DNA of 64,000 nucleotides from Clostridia bacterium (GCA_016278615.1 JADQBM010000042.1:1-64000); one strand, 5' to 3'. Counted from the stretch's first letter, positions 16,405 through 26,206 are shown. The notes: generated from the sequence alone by a model not told the origin. Numbers and translations: made by a program.

Positions 16405-17712
16405 ATGAAAAAAAAGATTGTATTGACCATGGTGCTTATACTTCTTTTGTCAAGTATGGTTTATGGTGCAACTATAGAAGCAACTGCACAATATCTGGAA
16501 AAGCAAAAGCTTGATCACTGGGGAATTTTAGCACTTTATAACAGTACAAATAATACCATTAGTAGAAGTCTTGAAGAAGTAGAATCAGAGTTAATGACTG
16601 ACTATGAAGCCTATCTTTTAGGCGCTACTGCATTAAGAAAAAATGTCCTGAAAGTCGTAGAAAAGATATCAGATTCCCAAAGAACCAACGGCAAGTTTTC
16701 TGATTACATAGACGGAACAGGTGACGATATGGTCAATGCACATATCTGGGGAGTTATCTCATTATATACTGCAAACTATGAGGGTTATGATAAGGGCAAA
16801 GCATTACAATGGCTCAAAGAAAATCAGAATAAGGATGGTGGGTTTTCTGTTTATGCGGGTACGAGTATTTCCGATTTAGACATGTCTGCCATGGCCTTAA
16901 TTGCTTTTGATATTTTAGGATTGGACCACAATGATCAAGAAGTAAAGCAAACACTTGCCTATTTAGATAGTAATATAAGCAAGAAAGAAAGCTGTGAATC
17001 CTATGCTTGGTATATATTAGCCAGGGTAAAGTTGGGGTTAGATATAGATGAAAGCTTGTATGAGGGTCTCTTAAAACATAAGTTGCAAGATGGTTCCTTT
17101 AAGCACTTTGTATCTTTAAAGAAATCAAACTATATGGCAACTTGGCATGGTCTTATGGCTCTTACAGATTATAATAATAAGATTTCTGTATTTGATAAGC
17201 TTCACAATGAATCTGGGTTTGTAGATTTAGGGACAACGGATAATCAATACAAAGAGATCATGACCCTTGTAAAGAAAGGCATTATTTCAGGATACTCAGA
17301 TAACACTTTTAGACCCAATGCATCTGTTAAAAGGGGAGAATTTTGTAAATTTCTTGTTTATGGTTCAGGGCTTCAAAATCAAATAGGTAGAGAAACATTT
17401 GATTTTGAAGACTTAAAAGGGCATTGGTCCAATAAAATTGTCAAAGTGGCAGTAAACAAGCAATGGGTTCAGGGGGTGTCAAGTAACCGATTTGCTCCAG
17501 AGGACAAGATTAAGGGATCAGAAATTGCAGCTATGCTTGTGAGAGTCAAGGGCTTTGACGAAGAAGCTGCTGCTATTAAAGGAAACAATTGGTATGATGG
17601 TTATGTTCAGGTTGCATCGGAGCATGGACTTTTATATACCAATTTCAATCCCAACGGGTATGCGACCAGAGCACAGTGTTCGGAAGCGGTTTATAAACTC
17701 ACCGAGAATTAA
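16405..17712 (+). CDS. Secreted alpha/alpha-toroid protein with SLH domains
   Basis: 435 residues. The signal peptide (1-22, ending VYG) is followed by an alpha/alpha-toroid (prenyltransferase/terpene-cyclase-like) region of about 250 residues with the repeated pattern QWLKENQNKDGGFS and LDMSAMALIAF. The C-terminal third carries SLH domains (KGIISGYSDNTFRPNASVKR, GHWSNKIVKVAVNKQWVQG), so it should sit on the cell wall. The same toroid fold forms the N-terminal barrel of intrinsic factor and transcobalamin. Being in the cobalamin-riboswitch operon, it may capture or present B12 at the surface (inference). AGAGGAGGG precedes the ATG. Confidence 0.85.
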   Translation: MKKKIVLTMVLILLLSSMVYGATIEATAQYLEKQKLDHWGILALYNSTNNTISRSLEEVESELMTDYEAYLLGATALRKNVLKVVEKISDSQRTNGKFSDYIDGTGDDMVNAHIWGVISLYTANYEGYDKGKALQWLKENQNKDGGFSVYAGTSISDLDMSAMALIAFDILGLDHNDQEVKQTLAYLDSNISKKESCESYAWYILARVKLGLDIDESLYEGLLKHKLQDGSFKHFVSLKKSNYMATWHGLMALTDYNNKISVFDKLHNESGFVDLGTTDNQYKEIMTLVKKGIISGYSDNTFRPNASVKRGEFCKFLVYGSGLQNQIGRETFDFEDLKGHWSNKIVKVAVNKQWVQGVSSNRFAPEDKIKGSEIAAMLVRVKGFDEEAAAIKGNNWYDGYVQVASEHGLLYTNFNPNGYATRAQCSEAVYKLTEN

Positions 17713-17790
17713 GATTAAGGAGAATTTTGTTTCACAAAATCTTCAATATGTCATTGCATGTAGAGAGGCAATCTTTTAGAAATGACGAGG
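17705..17790. repeat. Partial MITE-like repeat and small palindrome
   Basis: TTAAGATTAAGGAG plus the hairpin ATTTTGTTTCACAAAAT and CTTC match the left half of the repeats at 11780 and 43933. It is followed by a second element with GTCATT (17750-17755) / AATGAC (17781-17786), reminiscent of the TGTCATTGCGA-type dispersed repeats of Clostridia. It fills the gap between the two large surface-protein genes. Confidence 0.55.
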
Positions 17791-17844
17791 GAGTGAATCT
17801 CTACACACACTTATATTATTTGTAATTACAAAGGAGGCGACAAA

Positions 17845-20800
17845 ATGTTTTATAAAAAGAACCAAATGAAAAAAATTATTACCTTTTCTATAGCACTCAT
17901 TATGATTTTTTCTCTACTACCCATAAACAATAGCAACGTTTTTGCTATTGGAGTGGATTTGGCTCAAATCGCTGTCAGCAATAATTATGCAGAATATCAA
18001 GACGGAACAGAAGTAAAAGATAGCCTAGGGAATATAACAGCCTATGATGTATATGTCCTTGAAAAAGAAGGAGCAGATACAAGTCAATGGGAGAGAAATA
18101 ATACGAATCTTAAAGAAGAAACGCTTGAATTAATAGATAACAATCGAACGGATGCAGGCATAAAAGCACTAGCACAGTATTATTTGGTAACAAAAGAATA
18201 TGAGGACCTAACAAGAACAGCAATGCTAATAAACACTTTGCAAGACCAACAGAATACGACAACAGGTATATTTGGGTATAGTGATATATATAGCAACATG
18301 CCCCTATATGATATGCTCGGAAAAGTCGGAGATTTAAGTGAACTAGATATTGAAGCGTGTAAAACATATGTCATGGAAGAGCAAAATGTAGAAGATCCTA
18401 GCAATACTGAGGTATATGGAGCATGGGGAATAGCACAGTGGTATCAGGATACTGATGGAAGTTGGAAACAAGGTGCTTGGGGACCAGACTTTATAAGTAG
18501 CGTACAAGGAGTAAGGGTACTAAGCTATTTATATGACATAACATCTGATAGCGACATAAACAATAGAAAGAATATCGGATTAGAATGGCTTATGGCGCAA
18601 CAACAAGAAGATGGAAGTTTCATGTTTGCTGATTGGGATGATCCCACAACCAATACGGCAGAAATGATTATCACCTTAGACCAACTCGGAGAAAGAGGGT
18701 CTACAGCTTGGGATAAGGCAGTGAATTATTTAGAAAGCAATGCATTAAATGAAAATAGACAATTTGGGCGTTATGGCGGAATTGGCAATAACACTTTGGT
18801 TTTAGAAGCGTATAGAGTGATTAATGCCGCATCGTTGTCGAATGGGACTGTAATCGGCATCAATATTATTTCAGATGAAACGCCGGTATCAGTAGGTTTA
18901 TCTAAACAGTTTAACACTGAAGCCTATAAGTTTGGCGTAGGGAAGGAAATATTTAATCATGAAAATGTAATCTGGAGTACATCTGATTCAGACATAGCAG
19001 TAGCCAGTGAAGGACTCCTTAAGATCTTTGCGGATGAAGAAGTGATATTAAAAGTTCAGTATAATGAGCTTGAAGATGAAAAAACCATAAGTACAAAATC
19101 GAATCCTTCTATAATCGCTGTCAGCAATAATTATGCAGAATATCAAGATGGATTAGAAGTAAAAGATAGCCTAGGGAATATAACAGCCTATGATGTATAT
19201 GTCCTTGAGAAAGAAGGAGCAGATACAAGTCAATGGGAGAGAAATAATACGAATCTTAAAGAAGAAACGCTTGAATTAATAGATAACAATCGAACGGATG
19301 CAGGCATAAAAGCACTAGCACAGTATTATTTGGTAACAAAAGAATATGAGGACCTAACAAGAACAGCAATGCTAATAAACACTTTGCAAGACCAACAGAA
19401 TACGACAACAGGTATATTTGGGTATAGTGATATATATAGCAACATGCCCCTATATGATATGCTCGGAAAAGTCGGAGATTTAAGTGAACTAGATATTGAA
19501 GCGTGTAAAACATATGTCATGGAAGAGCAAAATGTAGAAGATCCTAGCAATACTGAGGTATATGGAGCATGGGGAATAGCACAGTGGTATCAGGATACTG
19601 ATGGAAGTTGGAAACAAGGTGCTTGGGGACCAGACTTTATAAGTAGCGTACAAGGAGTAAGGGTACTAAGCTATTTATATGACATAACATCTGATAGCGA
19701 CATAAACAATAGAAAGAATATCGGATTAGAATGGCTTATGGCGCAACAACAAGAAGATGGAAGTTTCATGTTTGCTGATTGGGATGATCCCACAACCAAT
19801 ACGGCAGAAATGATTATCACCTTAGACCAACTCGGAGAAAGAGGGTCTACAGCTTGGGATAAGGCAGTGAATTATTTAGAAAGCAATGCATTAAATGAAA
19901 ATAGACAATTTGGGCGTTATGGTGGAGTTGGCAATAACACCTTAATGCTTGAGGCAAATAATACTATTAATGAAGAGCCATTGGTAGCAGGAACCGTAAT
20001 AGAAATGGAGATTCCTTCTTCTGTAGAAATTTCTGTAGGTGATTACCATCAATTCAATCCTGAAGTATATAGATTTGGTTTGGGCTTTAATACCATCGCT
20101 GCAGACTTAGTCCATTGGTCAATAGCATCGAATGGAAATGTTGCTAGCATTAACAGTTCAGGTAGAGTCACAGCACAGGCCAATGGCACAGCTATCGTTA
20201 CTTCAAGATTTGGTAATTTTGAAAAACTAGTAAATATAACCGTCGAGGGAGGAGAAATTCCAGGTAATGCTGAAGAGCAACAAAGTTATGTTAGGATAAC
20301 CATGTATGTATCAGGAATTGATGACGAGGTTATGTATGCGGATGTCCTTAAATTAACAGATGATGAAGGAGAAGGAATTACAGTTTTGGATGCATTAGAT
20401 GCGACGAATTTGAATTATAGATCTAGAGGAGCTTATGTTTATAAGATAGATGGATTATCCGAGAAGGAAACATCTGCGTTATCAGGATGGAAATATAAGG
20501 TAAATAATATGGTTGGTGATGCATCAGCAGACAATTATTATCTTGATAATAAGGATGTAGTCATATGGTTTTATGCGGATGGGCCTTTAGATGAAGGACC
20601 CTCATTAAGTTCATTAATTTCAAATCTGGAAAAAGTACAAGAGGAAGAAGAAGAATCGGTTGATATCAATAAATCAAAAGAAGATAATGAAAAAATGTTG
20701 TCTGATGCTATTAAAAAAGATGGTCAAGCAGTTTTGGATTTAGAGAATAACCCTAATAGCAAGGTCTATCTATCCCCTAAAACTCTAAATGCTTTAGGAG

Positions 20801-21648
20801 AAAATGATCTGCCATTGACTATAAAAAATGATGCAATAAAAATTGAATTCTCACCAGATTCGATTCCAAATCATGTACTAACTCAAGCAAAGGAGCATCA
20901 ATCAGCATCTGTTGAAATAAAGGCGGCCATGATGAGTGAAGAAGAAAAAGAAGAGCTCCTTCGCAAAGCTGATCCAGAAGCTCTGAGAAATTTATTGGAT
21001 GTTGGAGGACAAATCATCGACCTGTCTGCTTATATTGTTTATTCAGATGATGAGGGCGTTATACAAAGAAGAGATAAGATAGAGACTTTTTTTGAACCAG
21101 TAAAAGTGACCATCGCCATAACAGAAGACATGAGTGTAGAAGAGGCGAAAAGAATTACAGGGATCAGATATGAAGTGGATGAGGATGGCAATACAATACC
21201 CGTAAAGTTAGGTGGCATATATGATCCGGAATCCCAAACCATTACATTTTATACAAACCGTTTTTCGTATTACGGAGTGCGACAGGCGAAGGAATTACAG
21301 AAAATCATTTTGCAGATTGATGAACCACAGATTACCATAAACGATGAAGTTCAAGATATAGATGTGGCTCCCGTTATCATGAATAGCCGTACCATGGTGC
21401 CACTTCGCTTTGTTTCTGAAGCATTAGGTGCAGAAGTTCAATGGATAGGGGAAGAAAGAAAAGTTATTATTATTCATGATGGCCAAACAATAGAATTGGT
21501 AATAGGAGAGATTTCTGATCCCAGTTTAGATGTACCTCCCGCCATTATGAACAATCGAACCATGGTACCCATTCGATATATTTCAGAAAAGCTAGAGGCG
21601 AATGTCCTTTGGATTCCTTCTATCAGAACAGTAGAAATTGTTAGATAA
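17845..21648 (+). CDS. Large secreted DUF4430 / alpha-toroid protein, intrinsic-factor-like
   Basis: 1267 residues. After a signal peptide (about 1-35) come two almost identical units of about 280 residues (about 41-318 and 423-700): alpha/alpha-toroid repeats with GLEWLMAQQQEDGSF and GAWGIAQWY. Each is followed by a bacterial Ig-like stretch. Then a DUF4430 domain (about 815-910; DALDATNLN, SGWKYKVNN, NKDVVIWFYADGP), an acidic helical linker, a mixed domain, and a C-terminal copper-amine-oxidase-N pair (NSRTMVPLRFVSEALGA, NNRTMVPIRYISEKLEA), which often anchors to the surface. Toroid plus DUF4430 is the architecture of vertebrate B12 carriers. It is probably transcribed from the cobalamin-riboswitch operon. 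AAAGGAGG precedes the ATG. Confidence 0.85.
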   Translation: MFYKKNQMKKIITFSIALIMIFSLLPINNSNVFAIGVDLAQIAVSNNYAEYQDGTEVKDSLGNITAYDVYVLEKEGADTSQWERNNTNLKEETLELIDNNRTDAGIKALAQYYLVTKEYEDLTRTAMLINTLQDQQNTTTGIFGYSDIYSNMPLYDMLGKVGDLSELDIEACKTYVMEEQNVEDPSNTEVYGAWGIAQWYQDTDGSWKQGAWGPDFISSVQGVRVLSYLYDITSDSDINNRKNIGLEWLMAQQQEDGSFMFADWDDPTTNTAEMIITLDQLGERGSTAWDKAVNYLESNALNENRQFGRYGGIGNNTLVLEAYRVINAASLSNGTVIGINIISDETPVSVGLSKQFNTEAYKFGVGKEIFNHENVIWSTSDSDIAVASEGLLKIFADEEVILKVQYNELEDEKTISTKSNPSIIAVSNNYAEYQDGLEVKDSLGNITAYDVYVLEKEGADTSQWERNNTNLKEETLELIDNNRTDAGIKALAQYYLVTKEYEDLTRTAMLINTLQDQQNTTTGIFGYSDIYSNMPLYDMLGKVGDLSELDIEACKTYVMEEQNVEDPSNTEVYGAWGIAQWYQDTDGSWKQGAWGPDFISSVQGVRVLSYLYDITSDSDINNRKNIGLEWLMAQQQEDGSFMFADWDDPTTNTAEMIITLDQLGERGSTAWDKAVNYLESNALNENRQFGRYGGVGNNTLMLEANNTINEEPLVAGTVIEMEIPSSVEISVGDYHQFNPEVYRFGLGFNTIAADLVHWSIASNGNVASINSSGRVTAQANGTAIVTSRFGNFEKLVNITVEGGEIPGNAEEQQSYVRITMYVSGIDDEVMYADVLKLTDDEGEGITVLDALDATNLNYRSRGAYVYKIDGLSEKETSALSGWKYKVNNMVGDASADNYYLDNKDVVIWFYADGPLDEGPSLSSLISNLEKVQEEEEESVDINKSKEDNEKMLSDAIKKDGQAVLDLENNPNSKVYLSPKTLNALGENDLPLTIKNDAIKIEFSPDSIPNHVLTQAKEHQSASVEIKAAMMSEEEKEELLRKADPEALRNLLDVGGQIIDLSAYIVYSDDEGVIQRRDKIETFFEPVKVTIAITEDMSVEEAKRITGIRYEVDEDGNTIPVKLGGIYDPESQTITFYTNRFSYYGVRQAKELQKIILQIDEPQITINDEVQDIDVAPVIMNSRTMVPLRFVSEALGAEVQWIGEERKVIIIHDGQTIELVIGEISDPSLDVPPAIMNNRTMVPIRYISEKLEANVLWIPSIRTVEIVR
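17967..18795 (+). repeat. Intragenic near-identical duplication, unit 1
   Basis: About 830 bases repeated at 19113-19941 with a constant offset of 1146 bases. The differences I can see are few (for example GACGGAACAG against GATGGATTAG near the start, and one silent AAA/GAG change). Such identity at silent sites means recent duplication or ongoing gene conversion, and it makes the locus prone to recombination and misassembly. Confidence 0.95.
19113..19941 (+). repeat. Intragenic near-identical duplication, unit 2
   Basis: Second copy of the unit at 17967-18795, in frame within the same gene. Divergence starts abruptly after GGCAATAACAC at the 3' side and before AATCGCTGTCAGC at the 5' side. 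Confidence 0.95.
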
Positions 21649-21708
21649 TTTTTATACTATTTGTTTCATTTTATCAATATGATTATAATAGAGGTGTTAT
21701 ATTTAGTT

Positions 21709-21737
21709 AAGACTCAGCCATTAATAGGCTGAGTCTT
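21709..21737 (+). terminator. Hairpin after the B12-capture operon
   Basis: Perfect 11-bp stem AAGACTCAGCC / GGCTGAGTCTT with a 7-base loop. No T-tract follows on either strand, so it may be a weak terminator or an mRNA 3' stabiliser. Confidence 0.5.
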
Positions 21738-21818
21738 ACTTGAATAGCTTGAGATGAGTTAAAAAGCCACTTAAAGCAAAGAAGTCTGTATAGGGATATA
21801 AAGAAAGGAAGCTGAAAG

Positions 21819-22409
21819 ATGAATCTTTTTCAGATATTTTTTGGGAATGCTTTTGACTACTTTGATGAAACCATTTATCACTTTTTATCTATGCATATTT
21901 CAGAAAACTTGACAAAATTCATGACAATCATTACGCATATGGGTTCTTGGCATATATTACTTTTGATTATGTTACTTACTTGTGTGATATTTAGCAAAAG
22001 CAGCACTTATACGCCGTACAGGGGACTAATCGTGATAAATCTTTTTTCAATATGGATTTTTAATGAAGTATTAAAAGAATTATTTCAGAGGGACAGACCG
22101 AATATACTACAGTTAGTACATGTTGATGGTTATAGTTTTCCAAGCGGGCATGCGATGATCAGTTTTGCATTTTATGGGTTGCTAATTTTCATCTTTTGTA
22201 GACATTTGCATAATAAAGGGATGCGTGTTTTTATCCTGACTATTATGGGAACGTTGATTATTCTCATAGGTCTGAGCAGAGTATATTTAGGCGTGCATTA
22301 TGCAAGTGATATTCTTGCAGGTTTTTTAGTAGGGTTTATTTGGGTTGTAGTGCTAATTTCAAGGTTTGAAATAAATGGAAAAGAAAAAAATGCTTATTTT
22401 GTAAAATAA
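21819..22409 (+). CDS. PAP2-family membrane phosphatase
   Basis: A 196-residue integral membrane phosphatase. The three PAP2 motifs are intact: KELFQRDRP (about 87-95), PSGHAM (about 107-112) and SRVYLGVHYASD (about 151-162), with the catalytic His residues in motifs 2 and 3. The size and about five to six hydrophobic segments fit undecaprenyl-pyrophosphate phosphatase of the BcrC/YbjG type or a phosphatidylglycerophosphatase. These recycle lipid carriers at the outer membrane face. AAAGGAAGC precedes the ATG. Stands alone. Confidence 0.9.
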   Translation: MNLFQIFFGNAFDYFDETIYHFLSMHISENLTKFMTIITHMGSWHILLLIMLLTCVIFSKSSTYTPYRGLIVINLFSIWIFNEVLKELFQRDRPNILQLVHVDGYSFPSGHAMISFAFYGLLIFIFCRHLHNKGMRVFILTIMGTLIILIGLSRVYLGVHYASDILAGFLVGFIWVVVLISRFEINGKEKNAYFVK

Positions 22410-22508
22410 AGAAGATTTAAAATATTCAAAAAGTATTGTAAGAAACATCAGAGTGTAGTATACTCAAATAAATAATCATACAATATATGGTAAAAGTAGG
22501 GATTGCAA

Positions 22509-23237
22509 ATGGCTTTTAAAGTATCAAAGAAAAAGCATATTATTTGGCAGACAATCATTATGTCAAGCATCGCATGTCTCTTATCTGTATACTTGTCTTT
22601 TTTTATTCGCCAATTATTTGATGTGCCCATTGAAATGATGGACGTTATTTTATCTTTCGTGATCCCATTGATCATTTCCCCTATTATTACTTATATTATT
22701 CTTGAACAGTCTCATGAACTATATTGTTCAAAAAAGCAAATTGAAGAGTTGGTTAATAAAGATGCTCTAACACAGATTTATAATAAGAGATATTTCGAAA
22801 CTTTTGCAAAAGAGATTTTTCTTAGTGGAGGAAGTTGCTCCATTATACTCATAGATATTGATGACTTTAAAAATATCAATGATCAATATGGTCATCCTGC
22901 CGGGGACTTAGTCATGAAAGAAACCGCTGCAATCATCAAATCCCAGTTGAGAGAGACAGATATTGTTGCACGTATTGGAGGGGATGAGTTTGCTATTATC
23001 TGCTTAGATGCGGAATCTGAGTATGGAAGAGAGATTGCTGAACGAATTAGAGAAAAAGTTGAAAAGACAGTATTCTCCTATTTATCTCAAAAAATATATC
23101 TTACTATCAGTGTGGGGTGTGTCTCAAATGAATATAACAAAGCAACGCTAAATGAAATTATTCAAAATGCTGATAATGCCTTATACGCATCTAAAGAAAA
23201 TGGTAAGAATAAAGTAACTTTTATAGATTGCGCTTAA
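22509..23237 (+). CDS. Membrane-bound diguanylate cyclase (GGDEF)
   Basis: About 242 residues. Two membrane helices (about 11-33 and 44-66) with a very short outside loop precede a GGDEF domain. The active-site motif is GGDEF at 157-161, and the product-inhibition I-site RETD lies exactly five residues earlier, so the enzyme should make c-di-GMP and be feedback-inhibited. No sensory domain is visible, only the membrane anchor. The ATG at 22509 is served by AGTAGGGA; a TTG at 22503 overlaps that site. Confidence 0.92.
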   Translation: MAFKVSKKKHIIWQTIIMSSIACLLSVYLSFFIRQLFDVPIEMMDVILSFVIPLIISPIITYIILEQSHELYCSKKQIEELVNKDALTQIYNKRYFETFAKEIFLSGGSCSIILIDIDDFKNINDQYGHPAGDLVMKETAAIIKSQLRETDIVARIGGDEFAIICLDAESEYGREIAERIREKVEKTVFSYLSQKIYLTISVGCVSNEYNKATLNEIIQNADNALYASKENGKNKVTFIDCA

Positions 23238-23268
23238 AACTTTTTCCATAATTAATACAATCTTTTAT

Positions 23269-23291
23269 GAAGCCTAGGGGCTTCTTTTTTA
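23269..23291 (+). terminator. Intrinsic terminator after GGDEF gene
   Basis: GAAGCC (23269-23274) / GGCTTC (23279-23284) followed by seven T. Confidence 0.85.
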
Positions 23292-23459
23292 TATAATAGG
23301 AAATATCGATTTTCTATCAAAGGCGGTAGCCACTTTTTTTAACGTTATTATACTAAAGTGCTGTTGCAATATATCCATTTTTGTCGAAATCAATTGTTAT
23401 AAATGGTAAAAAAATGTATAATAAGTACCATGATTATGGATTATGAAGGAGACAGGATT

Positions 23460-24617
23460 ATGGGAAAGACAATTTTACTTGTTGATAATAATGAACCTAT
23501 ACATATATTATTTCAAAAATTATTTATTGATACTGAGTATACCATTCAAATAGCAAAGTCAGGAAATGAAGCTTTAAGCCTTCTTGAGAAAAGCCAAATT
23601 GATTTAATTCTGTCAGATATTTACCTAACAGAAATGAATGGATATGACCTTCTAACTCAAGTACAAAAGGAATATCCAAAAGTGTTTCGAGTGATTCTTA
23701 GTGAAAATAAAAAGGATAAATTATTATTAAAAGCAATCCAGAAAAATATTGCTAAACTTTATATCTATAAGCCCTGGGATAACCAGAATCTTTTGAAGGT
23801 CATACGGGGTATTTTTGAGTTTATGAATAGCATCTCAAGTCCTGAGCTTATAAAGATTATTAATAATCATGAAGGACTTCCAACATTGCCAAGTTTATAT
23901 AATCACCTATGTGAAGCAATTCATAATGATGAAGATATTGATAACATTGCTTCAATCATTAAGAAGGATCAGGCCGTTGCTGCCCAAATTTTGCACATAG
24001 CTAATTCCGCCTTTTTTGGGATTAAAACAAGTTCCATCGCCCATGCTATTATAAATATTGGATTAAATAATATAAAAAACATCGTGTTGGCAACTTCGGT
24101 TTTTAATACCAATCTCCCTGCTTCAAGAATGAAAGCTTTTGCACAATTATGGCAACATGCTTATCTATGTAATCAATTAACCAGCTTGTTATATTTAAGA
24201 ATTTTTAATAAAAAAGTACCTGTAGAGTATTTATCTGCAGGATTACTCCATGATATTGGCAAGATTGTATTAATAAGTATATTTGGAAATGATTATTATA
24301 ACATATTGGAAAGTGATGATTTTTATAACAAAGAAAAAGAAGAAATAGGCATTACACATCAGCAAATAGGCGGGTATTTTTTAGATTGGTGGGAGTTGCC
24401 AATGCCTGTTGTTGAAAGTGTCTTGTATCATCATGAACCATTGAATATAAATGTAGTAAATAAGGATTTAATAGCCATTGTTCATTTGGCAGATTATTAT
24501 GCTCAGGCGGAAGCAAAAAGTACTACCATTTTAAATGAAGAAGTCTTTACATATTTGGGTATTGAAAAACATATTGTAGAACAATATGTAAACGAAAGTG
24601 GTATATTGAGCCAATGA
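23460..24617 (+). CDS. Response regulator with HDOD domain
   Basis: About 385 residues. An N-terminal receiver domain (1-120) has phospho-acceptor Asp53 in LILSDIYL, but its acidic pair reads VDNNEP instead of DD, so phosphorylation may be weak. The HDOD domain (about 140-345) begins LPTLPSLYNHL and keeps ILHIANSAFFG; the HD-like pair LLHDIGKIV is present. Such REC-HDOD proteins act as signalling scaffolds with c-di-GMP and chemotaxis circuits, which fits the neighbouring cyclase, though the genes are separately transcribed. ATG 23460 follows GAAGGAGACAGG; the earlier ATG at 23403 lacks a site. Confidence 0.88.
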   Translation: MGKTILLVDNNEPIHILFQKLFIDTEYTIQIAKSGNEALSLLEKSQIDLILSDIYLTEMNGYDLLTQVQKEYPKVFRVILSENKKDKLLLKAIQKNIAKLYIYKPWDNQNLLKVIRGIFEFMNSISSPELIKIINNHEGLPTLPSLYNHLCEAIHNDEDIDNIASIIKKDQAVAAQILHIANSAFFGIKTSSIAHAIINIGLNNIKNIVLATSVFNTNLPASRMKAFAQLWQHAYLCNQLTSLLYLRIFNKKVPVEYLSAGLLHDIGKIVLISIFGNDYYNILESDDFYNKEKEEIGITHQQIGGYFLDWWELPMPVVESVLYHHEPLNINVVNKDLIAIVHLADYYAQAEAKSTTILNEEVFTYLGIEKHIVEQYVNESGILSQ

Positions 24618-24679
24618 TTAATAAACCATTATTGTTATAGACTATTTTTAATATACAATCTTTTTAGTGAGGTGATAAA

Positions 24680-26206
24680 ATGAGGTCTACAGTTAACGAC
24701 ATAATGAGTACTGCTGTTAGCAGAGGACTTACTTACCAACAAAAGCTATTTAATCTTGCCAATATTGCGGAAAGGTTGATAGATCCTCAAGAGAATTTAG
24801 ATTATTCGGATAAGGAAATAGAATATATCCAAAAAGACATGATCTGTGATTTAAACGAAGGGTATGCCATATATCGACCCAGATATATCGTGCCAGATTA
24901 TTTTATTTACTTAAAATATGGTTGTGCATTTTTAGATATTAAGCCACCAGAAGACTTGAATGAGCTTTTGGATGGATTGCTGATCCTTTACCACCATGTT
25001 CCGTCTATAACTTCGTTTCCTGTATTCATTGGGCGATTGGACCTTTTGATAGATCCCTTTATTAATGATGAAAAGAATGATTATATTAAAATAAAAAGAT
25101 TCTTAAATCATATCGATAAGACCATAACAGATTCTTTTTGTCATGCAGATATTGGACCTAAAGCTACTAAAGCAGGAGAGATGATACTCAAAGCTATTAT
25201 AGAACTTGAGAATCCGACGCCGAATATGACATTGAGATACGATCCAGATATCACAGGAGAAGATTTTGCGGAAATGGCTGTGGAAGCCTGCTTAAAAGTT
25301 TCCAAGCCATCCTTTAGCAATGAAAAGCTGTATCGCCAGGATATTGGAGAGCATGAAATAGTCAGTTGCTACAATGCACTGCCATTAGCAGGAGGGGCTT
25401 ATACACTTCTAAGACTGAGATTGGGAACCATTGCAAGGAGTGCAGATTCACTAGAAAAATACCTTAATGTGGTGCTCCCTCAGGTATCTGAAGCAATGCT
25501 ATCTATAATGGATAAGAGAATAAAGTTTATAGTAGAAGAATCAAATTTCTTTGAATCCTCTTTTCTAATAACAGAAGGGTTTTTGAAAAAGGAGAATTTT
25601 ACTGCCATGTTTGGTATCATCGGATTAGCAGAGGCAGTCAATTATATGTTAGAGTTAGAAAACCTAAATGAGAAGTTTGGTGCATCTGTACGGGGGGATG
25701 AAATTGGCCATCAAATTATGGAAAAAATTCAGGCCATTGTAAATAATCACAAAGGTCTTTATGTGGAACGAACCCAGGGTAAATATTTACTACATGCTCA
25801 AGTCGGCGCAAATTTAAGCAAGGAAGATCAATTCAATACGCCGGCACATAGGATTCCTGTAGGAGACGAGCCTGCATTGCCTCTACATTTGAAGCAAGCA
25901 GGACAATTTCATAAATATTTTCCTTCAGGTACCGGTGATTTATTTGCATTTGATCAAACTTATCTCAATAAGCCGGAGGCTGTATTGGATATCATCAAGG
26001 GTGCCATGGAAATAGGGTATCGCTACATAACAACTTACTTGGAAAATACTGATTTAATTCGAGTTACCGGTTATCTGATCAAAAAGAGCGAAGCTAAGAA
26101 AGTTTCCAATGGCGAAGTCGTGCTTAGAGATACAGCTATTATGGGTGAGGGGACCAACGAGAATGCAAGGGTATTCCAAAGAAAAGTCAGAAATAATGGA
26201 CAGTAA
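24680..26206 (+). CDS. yjjI: YjjI-family glycyl radical enzyme
   Basis: 508 residues. It matches the YjjI (DUF3029) group of glycyl radical enzymes, which are shorter than pyruvate formate-lyase. The C-terminal radical loop reads IRVTGYL with the radical glycine at about residue 464, close to the end as in the family. The substrate is unknown in any organism to my knowledge. The enzyme is oxygen sensitive once activated, so it fits strict anaerobiosis. The activase gene yjjW overlaps its 3' end, so the two should be co-translated. The ATG follows GTGAGGTGATAAA. Confidence 0.88.
   Translation: MRSTVNDIMSTAVSRGLTYQQKLFNLANIAERLIDPQENLDYSDKEIEYIQKDMICDLNEGYAIYRPRYIVPDYFIYLKYGCAFLDIKPPEDLNELLDGLLILYHHVPSITSFPVFIGRLDLLIDPFINDEKNDYIKIKRFLNHIDKTITDSFCHADIGPKATKAGEMILKAIIELENPTPNMTLRYDPDITGEDFAEMAVEACLKVSKPSFSNEKLYRQDIGEHEIVSCYNALPLAGGAYTLLRLRLGTIARSADSLEKYLNVVLPQVSEAMLSIMDKRIKFIVEESNFFESSFLITEGFLKKENFTAMFGIIGLAEAVNYMLELENLNEKFGASVRGDEIGHQIMEKIQAIVNNHKGLYVERTQGKYLLHAQVGANLSKEDQFNTPAHRIPVGDEPALPLHLKQAGQFHKYFPSGTGDLFAFDQTYLNKPEAVLDIIKGAMEIGYRYITTYLENTDLIRVTGYLIKKSEAKKVSNGEVVLRDTAIMGEGTNENARVFQRKVRNNGQ

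Noticed and set aside
18110-19550. Paired minus-strand ORFs inside the large B12-capture gene
   Set aside because: They appear twice only because the host sequence is duplicated, and have no ribosome sites; they are shadows.
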